A DNA stretch of 64,000 bases from Burkholderiales bacterium (lineage in GTDB: Bacteria > Pseudomonadota > Gammaproteobacteria > Burkholderiales > Burkholderiaceae_C), in assembly GCA_016703325.1 (NCBI GenBank), contig JADJCH010000001.1:206929-270928 (forward strand), in the 5' to 3' direction. Made by a program: the position numbers and the translations under genes. Position 1 is the first letter of the stretch; each line of letters opens with the position of its first letter. Shown here piece by piece: positions 8,986 to 17,308 of this stretch. A model generated the notes under the pieces. The model ran no database searches and was not told where the DNA came from. It saw only the letters and a program-made list of their open reading frames with translations.

Positions 8986-9480
8986 ATGGGCAACAAACTG
9001 TATGTAGGCAATCTGGCCTACACCGTGCGTGATGAAGAACTGAACGAGGCTTTCGGCCAGTTCGGTGCCGTGAACTCGGCAAAGGTGATGATGGACCGTG
9101 AAACCGGTCGTTCCAAGGGCTTCGGCTTTGTGGAAATGGCATCGGATGCCGAAGCGCAGGCAGCAATCAACGGTCTGAACGGCCAGGCCATCAGCGGCCG
9201 CGCCGTGGTGGTCAACGAAGCCCGTCCGCGTGAAGAGCGTCCTGGTGGCTTCCGCAGCCCGTACGGTGGTGGCGGCGGTGGCGGTGGTGGTGGTGGCGGC
9301 GGTCGCCGTGAAGGCGGCGGTGGCGGCTATGGCGGTGGCGGTGGCGGTGGCGGTGGCGGTGGCGGTGGCTTCCGCAGCCCCTACGGCGGCGGCGGTCGTC
9401 GTGAAGGCGGCGGCGGCGGTGGTGGCCGCGGCGGCTACGGCGGTGGCGGCGGTGGCGGCTACGGTGGTGGTGGCTACTGA
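8986..9480 (+). CDS. Glycine-rich RRM RNA-binding protein
   Basis: 164 aa. Residues 1-80 are a single RRM with RNP2 KLYVGNLAY and RNP1 KGFGFVEM. The remaining ~80 residues are an RGG-like tail almost wholly of Gly with scattered Arg, Tyr and Phe, including two copies of GGFRSPYGGGG and repeats of RREGGGGG. It resembles the cold-inducible RNA-binding proteins of cyanobacteria and betaproteobacteria. The tail is much longer than the RRM needs and could promote RNA condensation (inference). The ATG at 8986 opens the RRM directly; an in-frame GTG or ATG further upstream adds no family sequence. Confidence 0.9.
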   Translation: MGNKLYVGNLAYTVRDEELNEAFGQFGAVNSAKVMMDRETGRSKGFGFVEMASDAEAQAAINGLNGQAISGRAVVVNEARPREERPGGFRSPYGGGGGGGGGGGGGRREGGGGGYGGGGGGGGGGGGGFRSPYGGGGRREGGGGGGGRGGYGGGGGGGYGGGGY

Positions 9481-9540
9481 TCTGCCCCGAACCCATGACG
9501 GGGTGGATCGCCTGCTGACCTGATGCAGGTGCCCCTCTCG

Positions 9541-9580
9541 AACGAACAACGCCCGGTGATGCCGGGCGTTGTTCGTTTTC
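9541..9580 (+). terminator. Intrinsic terminator after the RNA-binding protein gene
   Basis: A perfect 16-bp stem (9541-9556 with 9562-9577) has a 5-nt loop and is followed by TT and C. It also separates this gene from the convergent short-chain dehydrogenase ending at 9609. Confidence 0.9.
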
Positions 9581-9608
9581 GGGGTTTCAGTGGCGGTTTG
9601 CGAATCCG

Positions 9609-10430
9609 TCAGTCCAATGGCGCTGCAGGCCGAGGGCGTCTGGGTTTGCGCCCTCGGCCGGCGATCAGTCGGTCGAACCAGGGGTCGGGCAGCAGGCGCA
9701 GCAACCGAGCCACCCAGGCCATCTGCCAGGGAATGACGCGCAACGTGGCACCGTGGGAAATGGCCTGCACGGCCTGCGCCGCAAAGTCCTGTGCCGGCAT
9801 CAGGAAAGGCATCGGATAGGGGTTGCCGCGGGTCAGTGGGGTGTCGATGAATCCCGGCAGCAAGGTGACAACCCGGATGCCGTCGACCGTCAGCTCGTTG
9901 CGCAGGCTCTCTGCATAGGCCACCACAGCGGACTTGCTGGCGCAGTAGCCCGCATGTCCTGGCAGGCCCCGGATGGCCGCAACGCTGGAGACAGCGACCA
10001 GAGTGCCGCGCCGGGCCACCCGCATCGGCCGGATGAACGGGTGGAAGGTGGCCGCCAGACCGAGCAGGTTGGTGGCCATGAGATCGGCCAGCACGTCCAG
10101 GTCTTCCCTCTGCGCGGTGTCGATGCCGATGCTGATGCCGGCATTGGCGATCACCACCTGCGGCAGACCCAACTCCACCTGGCAACGTGTGGCGGCTGCA
10201 ACAACCGAGTCGGCGTCGCGCACGTCGGCGGTGTAAACGGCGCAACCTGCTGTATCCAGTCGCTGTTCCTGCAGCCAGGCTCGCACAAGGTCACCGCGGC
10301 GTGCCACCAGGGCCAGCCGCCAGCCGAGTTGGGCGTAGCGCAGGGCCAACGCCTGTCCGATGCCACTGGACGCCCCGGTGATGAACACCAGGGGACGTTG
10401 CGCGGGCGGCGGCACCACGGAGGGTGTCAT
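9609..10430 (-). CDS. Short-chain dehydrogenase/reductase
   Basis: 273 aa classical SDR. It carries the cofactor motif TGASSGIGQALA near the N-terminus, NAG in VIANAGISIG, and the catalytic Ser-Tyr-Lys set in SSVAAIRGLPGHAGYCASKS (Tyr-x3-Lys). The C-terminus carries an Arg-rich tail. The substrate cannot be read from sequence. Its ATG overlaps the lptC stop by 4 bp (ATGA, 10427-10430), so it is translationally coupled to an LPS export gene and is the last gene of the kdsD-kdsC-lptC unit. lptA or lptB would usually be expected at this position. Confidence 0.88.
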   Translation of the reverse strand: MTPSVVPPPAQRPLVFITGASSGIGQALALRYAQLGWRLALVARRGDLVRAWLQEQRLDTAGCAVYTADVRDADSVVAAATRCQVELGLPQVVIANAGISIGIDTAQREDLDVLADLMATNLLGLAATFHPFIRPMRVARRGTLVAVSSVAAIRGLPGHAGYCASKSAVVAYAESLRNELTVDGIRVVTLLPGFIDTPLTRGNPYPMPFLMPAQDFAAQAVQAISHGATLRVIPWQMAWVARLLRLLPDPWFDRLIAGRGRKPRRPRPAAPLD

Positions 10431-11122
10431 GGCCGCTCGCTCCGGTTGCTGCCGGGTTCCATGCGTCCCTTGACGCCCTGCCCGAGCACCGCGCTGCGTT
10501 TGTCGTGCTCGTAGCGAATTGAGCCGGCTTCGAAGCGATGCGCCCCCTGGCGCAGCACTACGGGGTCCCGGCTGATCACCACACCGTTGCGAGTGTCGAA
10601 CAGCATGCGTTCGCCGGTGAACTCCAGTGCATCGCTGTTGCCGTCTCCCGGCTCCTGCACCACCCGGGCTCCGCCGCGCAGCCAGACCTCGCCGCTGCGG
10701 TTGTCTGCACTGGCCTGGTTGGCGCTGGCGCGCAGGACCCGGCCTTCTTCGTCGGTCCAGCGGATGCGCACGCCGTCGATCTCCAGTGTGTCGGTGTCCG
10801 GGTAGTGCCGCACCGCATCGCCCTCGATCACCCCTCTTGCAGGGCCGGACTGGGTGTAGTGCTGAACCGAGAACCCCTGCATTTCGTAGTCGGGGACATG
10901 GCTCAGGGGCTTCTCGGCGGCAGCGGGTGACAGGATGGGGGTCTGTTTCACCAGCCACCAGCTCAGGATGGCCGCCATCGCCAGCAGGCCCACCATCAGG
11001 TAGGTCTGTGCCGCGGATCGGAGCCGTTCGGACCAGGGGCGCCTCGGCTGCGGAGGTGACACCCTCAGGGGCGGGCCGAGCAGGGGCTGCAGCGGCAGGG
11101 TGTCCGGGCCGTCGTAGTCCAT
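10427..11122 (-). CDS. lptC: LPS export ABC transporter periplasmic protein LptC
   Basis: 231 aa. An N-terminal cytoplasmic Pro-rich stretch of about 37 residues precedes one membrane anchor (TYLMVGLLAMAAILSWWLVK). A periplasmic OstA-like/LptC domain follows (QGFSVQHYTQSGPARGVIEG, HYPDTDTLEIDGVRI). LptC joins LptB2FG to LptA in the bridge carrying LPS across the periplasm. It lies 9 bp after kdsC, consistent with a Kdo/LPS operon. Confidence 0.85.
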   Translation of the reverse strand: MDYDGPDTLPLQPLLGPPLRVSPPQPRRPWSERLRSAAQTYLMVGLLAMAAILSWWLVKQTPILSPAAAEKPLSHVPDYEMQGFSVQHYTQSGPARGVIEGDAVRHYPDTDTLEIDGVRIRWTDEEGRVLRASANQASADNRSGEVWLRGGARVVQEPGDGNSDALEFTGERMLFDTRNGVVISRDPVVLRQGAHRFEAGSIRYEHDKRSAVLGQGVKGRMEPGSNRSERP

Positions 11123-11131
11123 GCGGGCCGC

Positions 11132-11770
11132 TCAGCCGGCCTGGCCGTCGTCGAGAGTGACGAGGTGACCGTCCAACAGCCTGGCGTAGGCGCCACAGGC
11201 CACCAGCAGCAGATCGCAGAACTCCCGGGCGGCCCCGTGGCCGCCAGCCCGGGTTGTCACGTGGTCACACAGGGCCAGCACCTCGGGGTGAGCCAGGGCC
11301 GGGGCGCAGGCGAGCGCGCAGCGTGTCAGCAGCGGCAGGTCCGGCCAGTCGTCTCCGATGACGGCCAGGTCATCCCAGTCCAGGTCAAGCTCCGCCAGCA
11401 CCTCGGCCGCAGCCCTCAATTTGTCGTGCACACCGAAGCGGGCCTGCTGGATGCCGAGGTCCGCACAGCGCCGGCGCACCGCGGCCGAATCCCGGCCGGT
11501 GATGACCACCGGGACGATACCGGCACGCGCCAGCAGCTTGATGCCGTGACCGTCGAGGGTGTTGAAGGCCTTGACCGTCTCGCCCTGTTCACCGATGGTG
11601 ATGCGTCCATCGGTCAGGCAGCCATCCACGTCAAAGATGGCCACGCGCACCGCCTGGGCCTTGAGCAGCAGGGCGGTCTCGAACCGCTGCTGCGGCAGCA
11701 CCTGGCGCGCGGGACGGGCCAGCAGTGGCTGCAACCGATGGCTGTAGTCGGCTCGCAGGGGTGTTGTCAT
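11132..11770 (-). CDS. kdsC: 3-deoxy-manno-octulosonate-8-phosphatase KdsC (HAD family)
   Basis: 212 aa HAD phosphatase of the short C0 type. Motif I is FDVDGCLTDG (nucleophile and acid/base Asp), motif II is VITGRDS, the Lys motif follows in GVHDKL, and motif III is VIGDDWPDLPLL. It hydrolyses Kdo-8-phosphate to Kdo for lipopolysaccharide core synthesis. An N-terminal extension of about 40 residues before motif I is longer than in E. coli KdsC. The gene begins 2 bp after the kdsD stop, so the two are tightly coupled. Confidence 0.9.
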   Translation of the reverse strand: MTTPLRADYSHRLQPLLARPARQVLPQQRFETALLLKAQAVRVAIFDVDGCLTDGRITIGEQGETVKAFNTLDGHGIKLLARAGIVPVVITGRDSAAVRRRCADLGIQQARFGVHDKLRAAAEVLAELDLDWDDLAVIGDDWPDLPLLTRCALACAPALAHPEVLALCDHVTTRAGGHGAAREFCDLLLVACGAYARLLDGHLVTLDDGQAG

Positions 11771-11772
11771 GG

Positions 11773-12777
11773 TCAGATCACCTTGGTGCTGAGCAGGTCG
11801 TTGTAGGTCAGGGCTCCCACCAGCAGACCACCGGCGTCAACCACCAGCACGTTGTGGATCTTGGCGCGTTCCATCAGGTCGGCCGCCTCGACGGCCAGGT
11901 CGGCCTCATTGACGGTACGGGGCCGGCCATGCATCAGGTCGCCGGCCTTCAGCTGGCGGACTTCGGTGCCCCGTTCGATCAGACGCCGCAGGTCGCCGTC
12001 GGTGAACACGCCGATCGGTCGGCCGCTGTCGTCCACCACCGAAGTGCAGCCGATGCCTTTGGCACTCATTTCGCGCATCACGTCGAAGAAGCCGGTGTCC
12101 GTCGACACGCGGGGCACGGCGTCGCCGCTGCGCATCACGTCGCGCACATGGGTCAGCAGCTTGCGGCCGAGCGCACCGCCCGGGTGGGAACGGGCGAAAT
12201 CCGCCTCCCGGAATCCACGCGCGTCCAGCAGCGCCACCGCCAGGGCATCGCCCAGCGCAAGTTGTGCGGTGGTGCTGGCCGTGGGGGCGAGGTTCAGCGG
12301 GCAGGCCTCCTGCTCCACCCGGTTCGACAGGATCAGGTCCGCATGCGAGCCCAGAGTCGATTCGGGTTTGCCGGTCATCGCGATCAGCGTGATGCCCAGG
12401 CGGCGCAGCGCCGGCAGGATGGCGGCCAGCTCGGCGCTTTCACCCGAGTTGGAAATTGCCAGCACCACATCGCCCGGCGTGACCATGCCCAGATCGCCAT
12501 GGCTGGCTTCGCCCGGGTGGACAAAAAGGGCGGGCGTGCCGGTGGAGGCCAGTGTTGCGGCGATCTTGCGGCCCACATGGCCGCTCTTGCCCATGCCCAT
12601 CACCACCACCCTGCCTTGACAGGCCAGCACCTGGCGGACGGCGTCGGCAAAACCGGCACCCTGCTGCGCCTCCAGCGCCAGCAGGGCCTCGGCCTCGATG
12701 TGAAGTGTGCGGCGCGCCATCGCGATGGCGCGATCCGCGTCGAAGGCTGCGCAGGCAGGCGGGGCGGACTCGGACAT
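11773..12777 (-). CDS. kdsD: D-arabinose-5-phosphate isomerase (KpsF/GutQ family)
   Basis: 334 aa. The SIS domain holds GMGKSGHVGRKIAATLASTG and ISNSGESAE, and two C-terminal CBS motifs follow (VRDVMRSGDAVPRV; DLMHGRPRTVNEADLAVEAA). The enzyme converts ribulose-5-phosphate to arabinose-5-phosphate, the precursor of Kdo. The ATG at 12777 was preferred; a GTG three codons upstream (12786) is also possible. It is the first gene of the kdsD-kdsC-lptC-SDR operon, with a -10 box on the minus strand at 12829-12834. Confidence 0.93.
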   Translation of the reverse strand: MSESAPPACAAFDADRAIAMARRTLHIEAEALLALEAQQGAGFADAVRQVLACQGRVVVMGMGKSGHVGRKIAATLASTGTPALFVHPGEASHGDLGMVTPGDVVLAISNSGESAELAAILPALRRLGITLIAMTGKPESTLGSHADLILSNRVEQEACPLNLAPTASTTAQLALGDALAVALLDARGFREADFARSHPGGALGRKLLTHVRDVMRSGDAVPRVSTDTGFFDVMREMSAKGIGCTSVVDDSGRPIGVFTDGDLRRLIERGTEVRQLKAGDLMHGRPRTVNEADLAVEAADLMERAKIHNVLVVDAGGLLVGALTYNDLLSTKVI

Positions 12778-12828
12778 GGTGGTCACTGCAACGCCAGGGG
12801 CGTGCGGGCGGTGATTTAGGATCGGACG

Positions 12829-12834
12829 ATTCTA
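12829..12834 (-). promoter_or_regulatory. Probable -10 box of the kdsD operon
   Basis: The minus strand reads CTAGAATCG here, giving TAGAAT as -10 box 52-57 nt upstream of the kdsD start. The same CTAGAAT(C/T) word occurs before gltI (29434), maeB (39703) and amgK (48536), suggesting a common housekeeping promoter style in this genome. Confidence 0.4.
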
Positions 12835-12935
12835 GGAGCGTGACCCACCTTGATCGGACGGGCGCCGCTGACCGCATCCTTTTTTCACCCCGATCCGTTT
12901 TCGACCCTCGCCCGACTGGGAGCTCGCGCGCCGGC

Positions 12936-14936
12936 ATGGCCTCCACCCTCGAAGTTGCCCTCCTTTACCTGCTGGCCGCCGTGCTGGGCGTGGTGGCCTG
13001 TCGCCTGGCCCGCCTGCCGGCGATGCTGGGATACCTGATCGTCGGCGTGGTGATCGGGCCGAACGCGCTGGCGCTGGCGCGGGATTCTGCCGGGGTGCAC
13101 TACCTGGCGGAGTTCGGTGTGGTGTTCCTGATGTTCGTGATCGGGCTGGAATTCAACCTGCCCAAGCTGCGCAGCATGAAGCGGTTGGTCTTCGGCCTGG
13201 GCATGGGGCAGGTGGTGCTGACCATCCTGGGGGCGGCGATCGGCAACGTCGGGCTCGCCTGGTTGTACGCGCTGGTGTTTGAGCGTGTCTGGGAGCTGAG
13301 CTGGCAGGGGGCGGTGGCCTTGGGGTCCGCCATGGCCATGTCCAGCACCGCCATCGTGGCCAAGATGATGGCCGAGCGGCTGGAGCTGGAAAGCGAGCAC
13401 GGCCGCCGGGTGATGGGGGTGCTGTTGTTCCAGGATCTGGCGGTGGTGCCGCTGCTGGTGTTGATCCCTTCGCTGGCCCTGGGGGGTGGGGACCTCTGGA
13501 AGACCCTGGCGCTGGCGCTGGGCAAGGCGACGGTCCTGCTGGGCCTGCTCCTGTGGGGCGGGCAGAAGCTGATGCGCTGGTGGCTCACCCTGGTGGCGCG
13601 GCGGCGCAGCGAGGAGCTGTTTGTCCTGAACGTGCTGCTGGTCACGCTCAGCCTGGCCTGGCTGACCGAACATGCCGGCCTGTCGCTGGCGCTGGGCGCC
13701 TTTGTGGCCGGCATGCTGATCGCGGAGACCGAATACAAGCACCAGGTGGAAACCGACATCAGGCCCTTCCACGATGTGCTCCTGGGCCTGTTCTTCATCA
13801 CCATCGGCATGAAGCTGGACTGGCGGGCGGTGCTGGCCGAGTGGCACCTGGTGCTGCTGCTTTCCACTTTGCCGGTGCTGGCCAAGGCCGGCATGATCGC
13901 CCTGCTGTCACGCGCCTTCGGCGCAGCACCGGGGGTGGCCTTGCGCACCGGCCTGTACTTGGCGCAAGCCGGCGAGTTCGGCTTCGTGCTGCTGACGCTG
14001 GGGGCCGAACATGCCCTGGTGGGGGAGCGCTGGATCAGCCCGGTGCTGGCCTCGATGGTGATCTCGATGCTGGCCACGCCCTTCATCATCCTGGCCAGCA
14101 ACTGGATCGTGATGAAGCTGTCGGCCACCGACTGGCTGATGCAGTCGGTGCAGCTGACAAGCATCGCACGCAAGTCGATCCGCACCGAGGCGCACGTCAT
14201 CATCTGCGGGTACGGGCGCAGCGGCCAGAACCTGGCACGCATGCTGGACAAGGAGCGCATTCCCTACATGGCACTGGACCTGGACCCCGACCGCGTGCGG
14301 CAGGCGGCGGCGGCCGGGCAGAGCGTGGTCTTTGGAGATGCGGCTCGCCTGCCTTCGCTGGTGGCCGCCGGGCTGGCCCGCGCCAGTGCGGTGGTGGTCA
14401 CCTACCACGACACCCCGTCGGCGCTGAAGGTGCTGCAGCATGTGCGTGAACATGCCGGCCACGTGCCGGTGGTGGTGCGCACCATTGACGATACGGACCT
14501 GGAGAAACTGCGCGCCGCCGGGGCGACCGAGGTGGTGCCCGAGGCGATCGAGGGGTCGCTGATGCTGGCCAGCCATGCGCTGGCCTTGGTGGGGGTGCCG
14601 GTGCGGCGGGTGATCCGCCTGACCCGCGATGCCCGCGATGCCCGCTATGGTCTGCTGCGGGGCTACTTCCACGGCGCCGACGACGACACCACCGACGAGA
14701 TCCAGCAGGAGCGCCTGCTCAGTGTGGCCCTGCCCCCCGGCGCGCCCCACCTGGGCAGCCGGTTGGCCGAACTGGCCCTGCACGCGGTGGGGGTGTCCGT
14801 GTTGTCGGTGCGTCGCGCCAGCGGCCAGGTGCTGGAGGCCGGAGACGCCCTGGTGCTGGAGAGTGGCGATGTGCTGGTGCTCAGCGGCCAGCCGGAGCCC
14901 CTGGCACTGGCCGAGGCCAAACTCCTGAAGGGTTGA
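12936..14936 (+). CDS. KefB/YbaL-type monovalent cation:proton antiporter (CPA2)
   Basis: 666 aa. About 12-13 membrane helices form the Na/H exchanger domain (residues 1-380), from MASTLEVALLYLLAAVLGVV onward. A cytoplasmic Rossmann RCK/TrkA-N domain follows (VIICGYGRSGQNLARMLDKE), then a TrkA-C-like domain at the end. This architecture fits potassium- or sodium-proton efflux gated by a nucleotide or thiol ligand. The ATG at 12936, with GGGAG upstream, begins the first helix; the longer open frame upstream has no membrane or family signal. It diverges from the kdsD operon. Confidence 0.9.
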   Translation: MASTLEVALLYLLAAVLGVVACRLARLPAMLGYLIVGVVIGPNALALARDSAGVHYLAEFGVVFLMFVIGLEFNLPKLRSMKRLVFGLGMGQVVLTILGAAIGNVGLAWLYALVFERVWELSWQGAVALGSAMAMSSTAIVAKMMAERLELESEHGRRVMGVLLFQDLAVVPLLVLIPSLALGGGDLWKTLALALGKATVLLGLLLWGGQKLMRWWLTLVARRRSEELFVLNVLLVTLSLAWLTEHAGLSLALGAFVAGMLIAETEYKHQVETDIRPFHDVLLGLFFITIGMKLDWRAVLAEWHLVLLLSTLPVLAKAGMIALLSRAFGAAPGVALRTGLYLAQAGEFGFVLLTLGAEHALVGERWISPVLASMVISMLATPFIILASNWIVMKLSATDWLMQSVQLTSIARKSIRTEAHVIICGYGRSGQNLARMLDKERIPYMALDLDPDRVRQAAAAGQSVVFGDAARLPSLVAAGLARASAVVVTYHDTPSALKVLQHVREHAGHVPVVVRTIDDTDLEKLRAAGATEVVPEAIEGSLMLASHALALVGVPVRRVIRLTRDARDARYGLLRGYFHGADDDTTDEIQQERLLSVALPPGAPHLGSRLAELALHAVGVSVLSVRRASGQVLEAGDALVLESGDVLVLSGQPEPLALAEAKLLKG

Positions 14937-15165
14937 CCGCGACGCCGCCCCCGAGGTGCCCGGGCACAGGCGCGGGTGTGTTGACTGCCATTTCGCCACA
15001 GCCGGGCGTGAACAGTGCCGTTGCAGCCTGCGCACACCGTGAAGCGGGGGTGAAGGAGGGGTAAAGACCGCCGATGGCGGTGTGATGCAGCGGTTGGCCG
15101 GGCGCTGTGCCGGGGGCGGGCTTCTAGAGTGCCGCCATCGTCCATCGAAGCTCCGGCACCACTTC

Positions 15166-16563
15166 ATGTCCTTCTGCACGCACACCAGAGCCCGTCGGGC
15201 TGCGTCCGCCTGTCCTGCTTCCACCTGTCCTGCATCTGCCCATCCTGTCCGCCCGGCCCAGTTCGTCTGGGGCCTGGCCCTGGGCCTGATGGGGCTGGCG
15301 GGCCTCATTGGCTGTGGCGGAGGCTCCACGACTTCCGACACGGCTGCCGCCAGCTACCGCATCAGCGGCAGCGTGGTGGGCCTGACCACAGGGGGACTGG
15401 TGCTGTCCAACGCCGGCAGCACGATCGGGGTGGCGGCAGGTGCTGACCGATTTGCCTTCGACACCTCCTTCACCGGCAGCTACCGGGTCACGGTGCTGGC
15501 ACAGCCGGATGGACAGACCTGCTCGGTCCGCTCGCCCGGCGGCAGCGGTGGGGCGGATGTGACGGCGATGCAGGTGGTCTGCAGGGGCTACGCCGCCTAT
15601 GTCGCCCACGAAGACAGCCAGACCCTGGCGCAGTTCTCGGTGGCAGAAGACGGCAGCCTCACGGCCATGGCCGCGCCGACGCTTGCACTGACCTACCAGC
15701 CCGCCGGTCTGGTGCTGCGGGGCGATGGGGCCTTCGCCTGGCTGCGGTACAGCAACCACCGGCAGGTCACGGCCCTGGCCGCCGATGCCGTCAGCGGCGC
15801 GCTCAGCCTGGTGGGCCACGCCCCTTCCTACAGCGCCGGCTACGGGCTGGTGCTGCATCCGGAGCTCGACGTGCTCTACAGCGCCGACTACGGCGGCGCC
15901 GCGTTGTCCCAGTTCAGCCTCGACAGCAGGGGTCTGCCGGTGGCGCTGACCGTGCCCCGACTCGCGACGGAAATCAATCCGAAGGCCGTGGTGGTCTCTC
16001 CGGACGGAGCCTGGGTGTTTGTGGCCAACGCCAGCAGCGAATCCGTCTCCCAGTACAGCGTCGGCAGCAGCGGAGCCTTGGCGATCCCGACGCTGCCGAC
16101 GGTGGCCAGCGTCAGCCTGGCCGCCTACGGCAGCGGGCCGTCCGCCCTGGCGGTGGATCCGACGGGCAGCCGCCTGTTCGTGCTGCTGGAGGGCAGCCAC
16201 CGGCTGCTGCAGTACGGCATTGGCAACAGCGGCCTGTCGTATGAGCGCAGGGTGGCGACCGGCAGCCAACCGGTGGCCCTGGTGGTCACCCCCGACGGCG
16301 CACACGCCTTTGTGGCCAACCGGGGGGACAACAGCCTGACGATGTTCACGCTGGCCGGTGGGGCGGTGACGTCGCTGGGTCCGCTGGCCACCTGCAGCAC
16401 GCCCACCGCACTGGCGGTGAGTCCGGATGGGCGGCATCTGTACGTGGCCTGCGCGGGTGATGACACGGTGCAGCGCTACGCGATCGCTTCGGACGGACTG
16501 CTCACCGCAGCCGGCAGCGTCGCCTCGGGGGGTCAAGGGCCCTCTGCGATCGCCGTGCGCTGA
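15166..16563 (+). CDS. Beta-propeller lipoprotein (YncE/lactonase-like repeats)
   Basis: 465 aa. An Arg-rich N-region and hydrophobic core end in the lipobox LIGC followed by GGGS, so an outer- or inner-membrane lipoprotein is predicted. After an N-terminal domain there are about seven blades carrying repeats such as PKAVVVSPDGAWVFVANASS, PVALVVTPDGAHAFVANRGD and PTALAVSPDGRHLYVACAGD, typical of seven-bladed YVTN/lactonase propellers. No catalytic assignment can be made. The start chosen (ATG 15166) leaves a normal n-region; an ATG at 15082 would add 28 residues. The gene stands alone, and the 229 bp upstream hold only an ACCGCC-GAT-GGCGGT dyad at 15067-15081. Confidence 0.75.
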   Translation: MSFCTHTRARRAASACPASTCPASAHPVRPAQFVWGLALGLMGLAGLIGCGGGSTTSDTAAASYRISGSVVGLTTGGLVLSNAGSTIGVAAGADRFAFDTSFTGSYRVTVLAQPDGQTCSVRSPGGSGGADVTAMQVVCRGYAAYVAHEDSQTLAQFSVAEDGSLTAMAAPTLALTYQPAGLVLRGDGAFAWLRYSNHRQVTALAADAVSGALSLVGHAPSYSAGYGLVLHPELDVLYSADYGGAALSQFSLDSRGLPVALTVPRLATEINPKAVVVSPDGAWVFVANASSESVSQYSVGSSGALAIPTLPTVASVSLAAYGSGPSALAVDPTGSRLFVLLEGSHRLLQYGIGNSGLSYERRVATGSQPVALVVTPDGAHAFVANRGDNSLTMFTLAGGAVTSLGPLATCSTPTALAVSPDGRHLYVACAGDDTVQRYAIASDGLLTAAGSVASGGQGPSAIAVR

Positions 16564-16587
16564 AAAAGCCCCGGCGCGCGCCGATGC

Positions 16588-17145
16588 TCAGCCGTGCAGC
16601 CGGCTGTGGCGCGGCACGCTGGCCATCAGGAACTCCATCTGGTCGGCCAGGATGCGGCGGCCCCGCAGGATCATGTCTTCGTGCAGGCTGGGCACGTAAG
16701 GCAGGAAGAACAGCTCCAGCCGCGTCTCCGAGAGCAGCCGGTTGCCCTTCTGGCCGTTGCAGCTGCGGCAGGCGCTGATGCAGTTCATCCAGCTGTCGGT
16801 GCCACCGCGCGACGTGGGCAAGATGTGCTCGCGCGTGAGCTCGTCGGGGTGAAATTGCCTGCCGCAGTAGGCGCAGACATGGCGGTCGCGCGCAAACAGC
16901 TTGGTGTTGGACAGCGCGGGCGCGCTGCGCCAGGCCCGGCTGGGGATGCTGCCGCGCACGGCCACAATGGGGTGCAGCACGATGCGCGATTGCAGGCCGC
17001 TGACACGCTGGATGCCGCCGCGCAACACGGCGAAGGGATCCCCCAACGTCCAGGCGACTTCGTCGCTGGCGTACAGAATGGCCGCGTCCTTGGGCGAAAT
17101 CCACGCCTGCGGGCGACCCGATACATCGAGTTGCAGCACGTCCAT
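16588..17145 (-). CDS. HNH endonuclease family protein
   Basis: 185 aa. The central HNH/zinc motif is complete: two Cys in CAYCGRQF, the catalytic region LTREHILPTSRGGTDSWMN, and the second Cys pair in SACRSCNGQKGNR. The family nicks or cuts DNA, but this solitary betaproteobacterial subtype has no known role that I can name, and there are no phage or restriction genes beside it. The ATG at 17145 follows GGAG at good spacing; a TTG six codons upstream is less likely. It is convergent with the propeller lipoprotein gene and divergent from the TetR gene. Confidence 0.82.
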   Translation of the reverse strand: MDVLQLDVSGRPQAWISPKDAAILYASDEVAWTLGDPFAVLRGGIQRVSGLQSRIVLHPIVAVRGSIPSRAWRSAPALSNTKLFARDRHVCAYCGRQFHPDELTREHILPTSRGGTDSWMNCISACRSCNGQKGNRLLSETRLELFFLPYVPSLHEDMILRGRRILADQMEFLMASVPRHSRLHG

Positions 17146-17215
17146 GCGTTGCTCCTGCGTCAAGCATAGAGCAGGCGTGTGACAACGTTCAAATCGGTCA
17201 CGGGTGACCCTTGTT

Positions 17216-17231
17216 TAGAGTCTCGACTCTA
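17216..17231. promoter_or_regulatory. Palindromic operator candidate upstream of the TetR gene
   Basis: A perfect 7-bp dyad TAGAGTC-TC-GACTCTA lies between the divergent HNH and TetR genes. It could be bound by the TetR dimer encoded 78 bp downstream. Confidence 0.35.
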
Positions 17232-17282
17232 GGGCTTTTGCGGGCCGGGGTCCTTGCCGGGTCGGTGGTCTCGCGCAGAATA

Positions 17283-17294
17283 GAACGGTCGTTC
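17283..17294. promoter_or_regulatory. Second palindrome, at the TetR gene start
   Basis: GAACG-GT-CGTTC, a perfect 5-bp dyad, ends 14 nt before the TetR ATG. Its position over the likely transcription start suits autorepression. Its sequence differs from the dyad at 17216-17231, so at most one of the two is probably the TetR site. Confidence 0.4.
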
Positions 17295-17308
17295 GATTTC
17301 TGTTGCAC

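Noticed and set aside
9212..9496. His/Arg-rich frame opposite the glycine-rich tail
   Set aside because: Arises from reading the Gly codon repeats backwards; no independent support.
12552..12935. In-frame N-terminal extension of the KefB-type antiporter
   Set aside because: It overlaps kdsD on the opposite strand, is Arg/Pro rich and would bury the first membrane helix; the ATG at 12936 is standard for the family.
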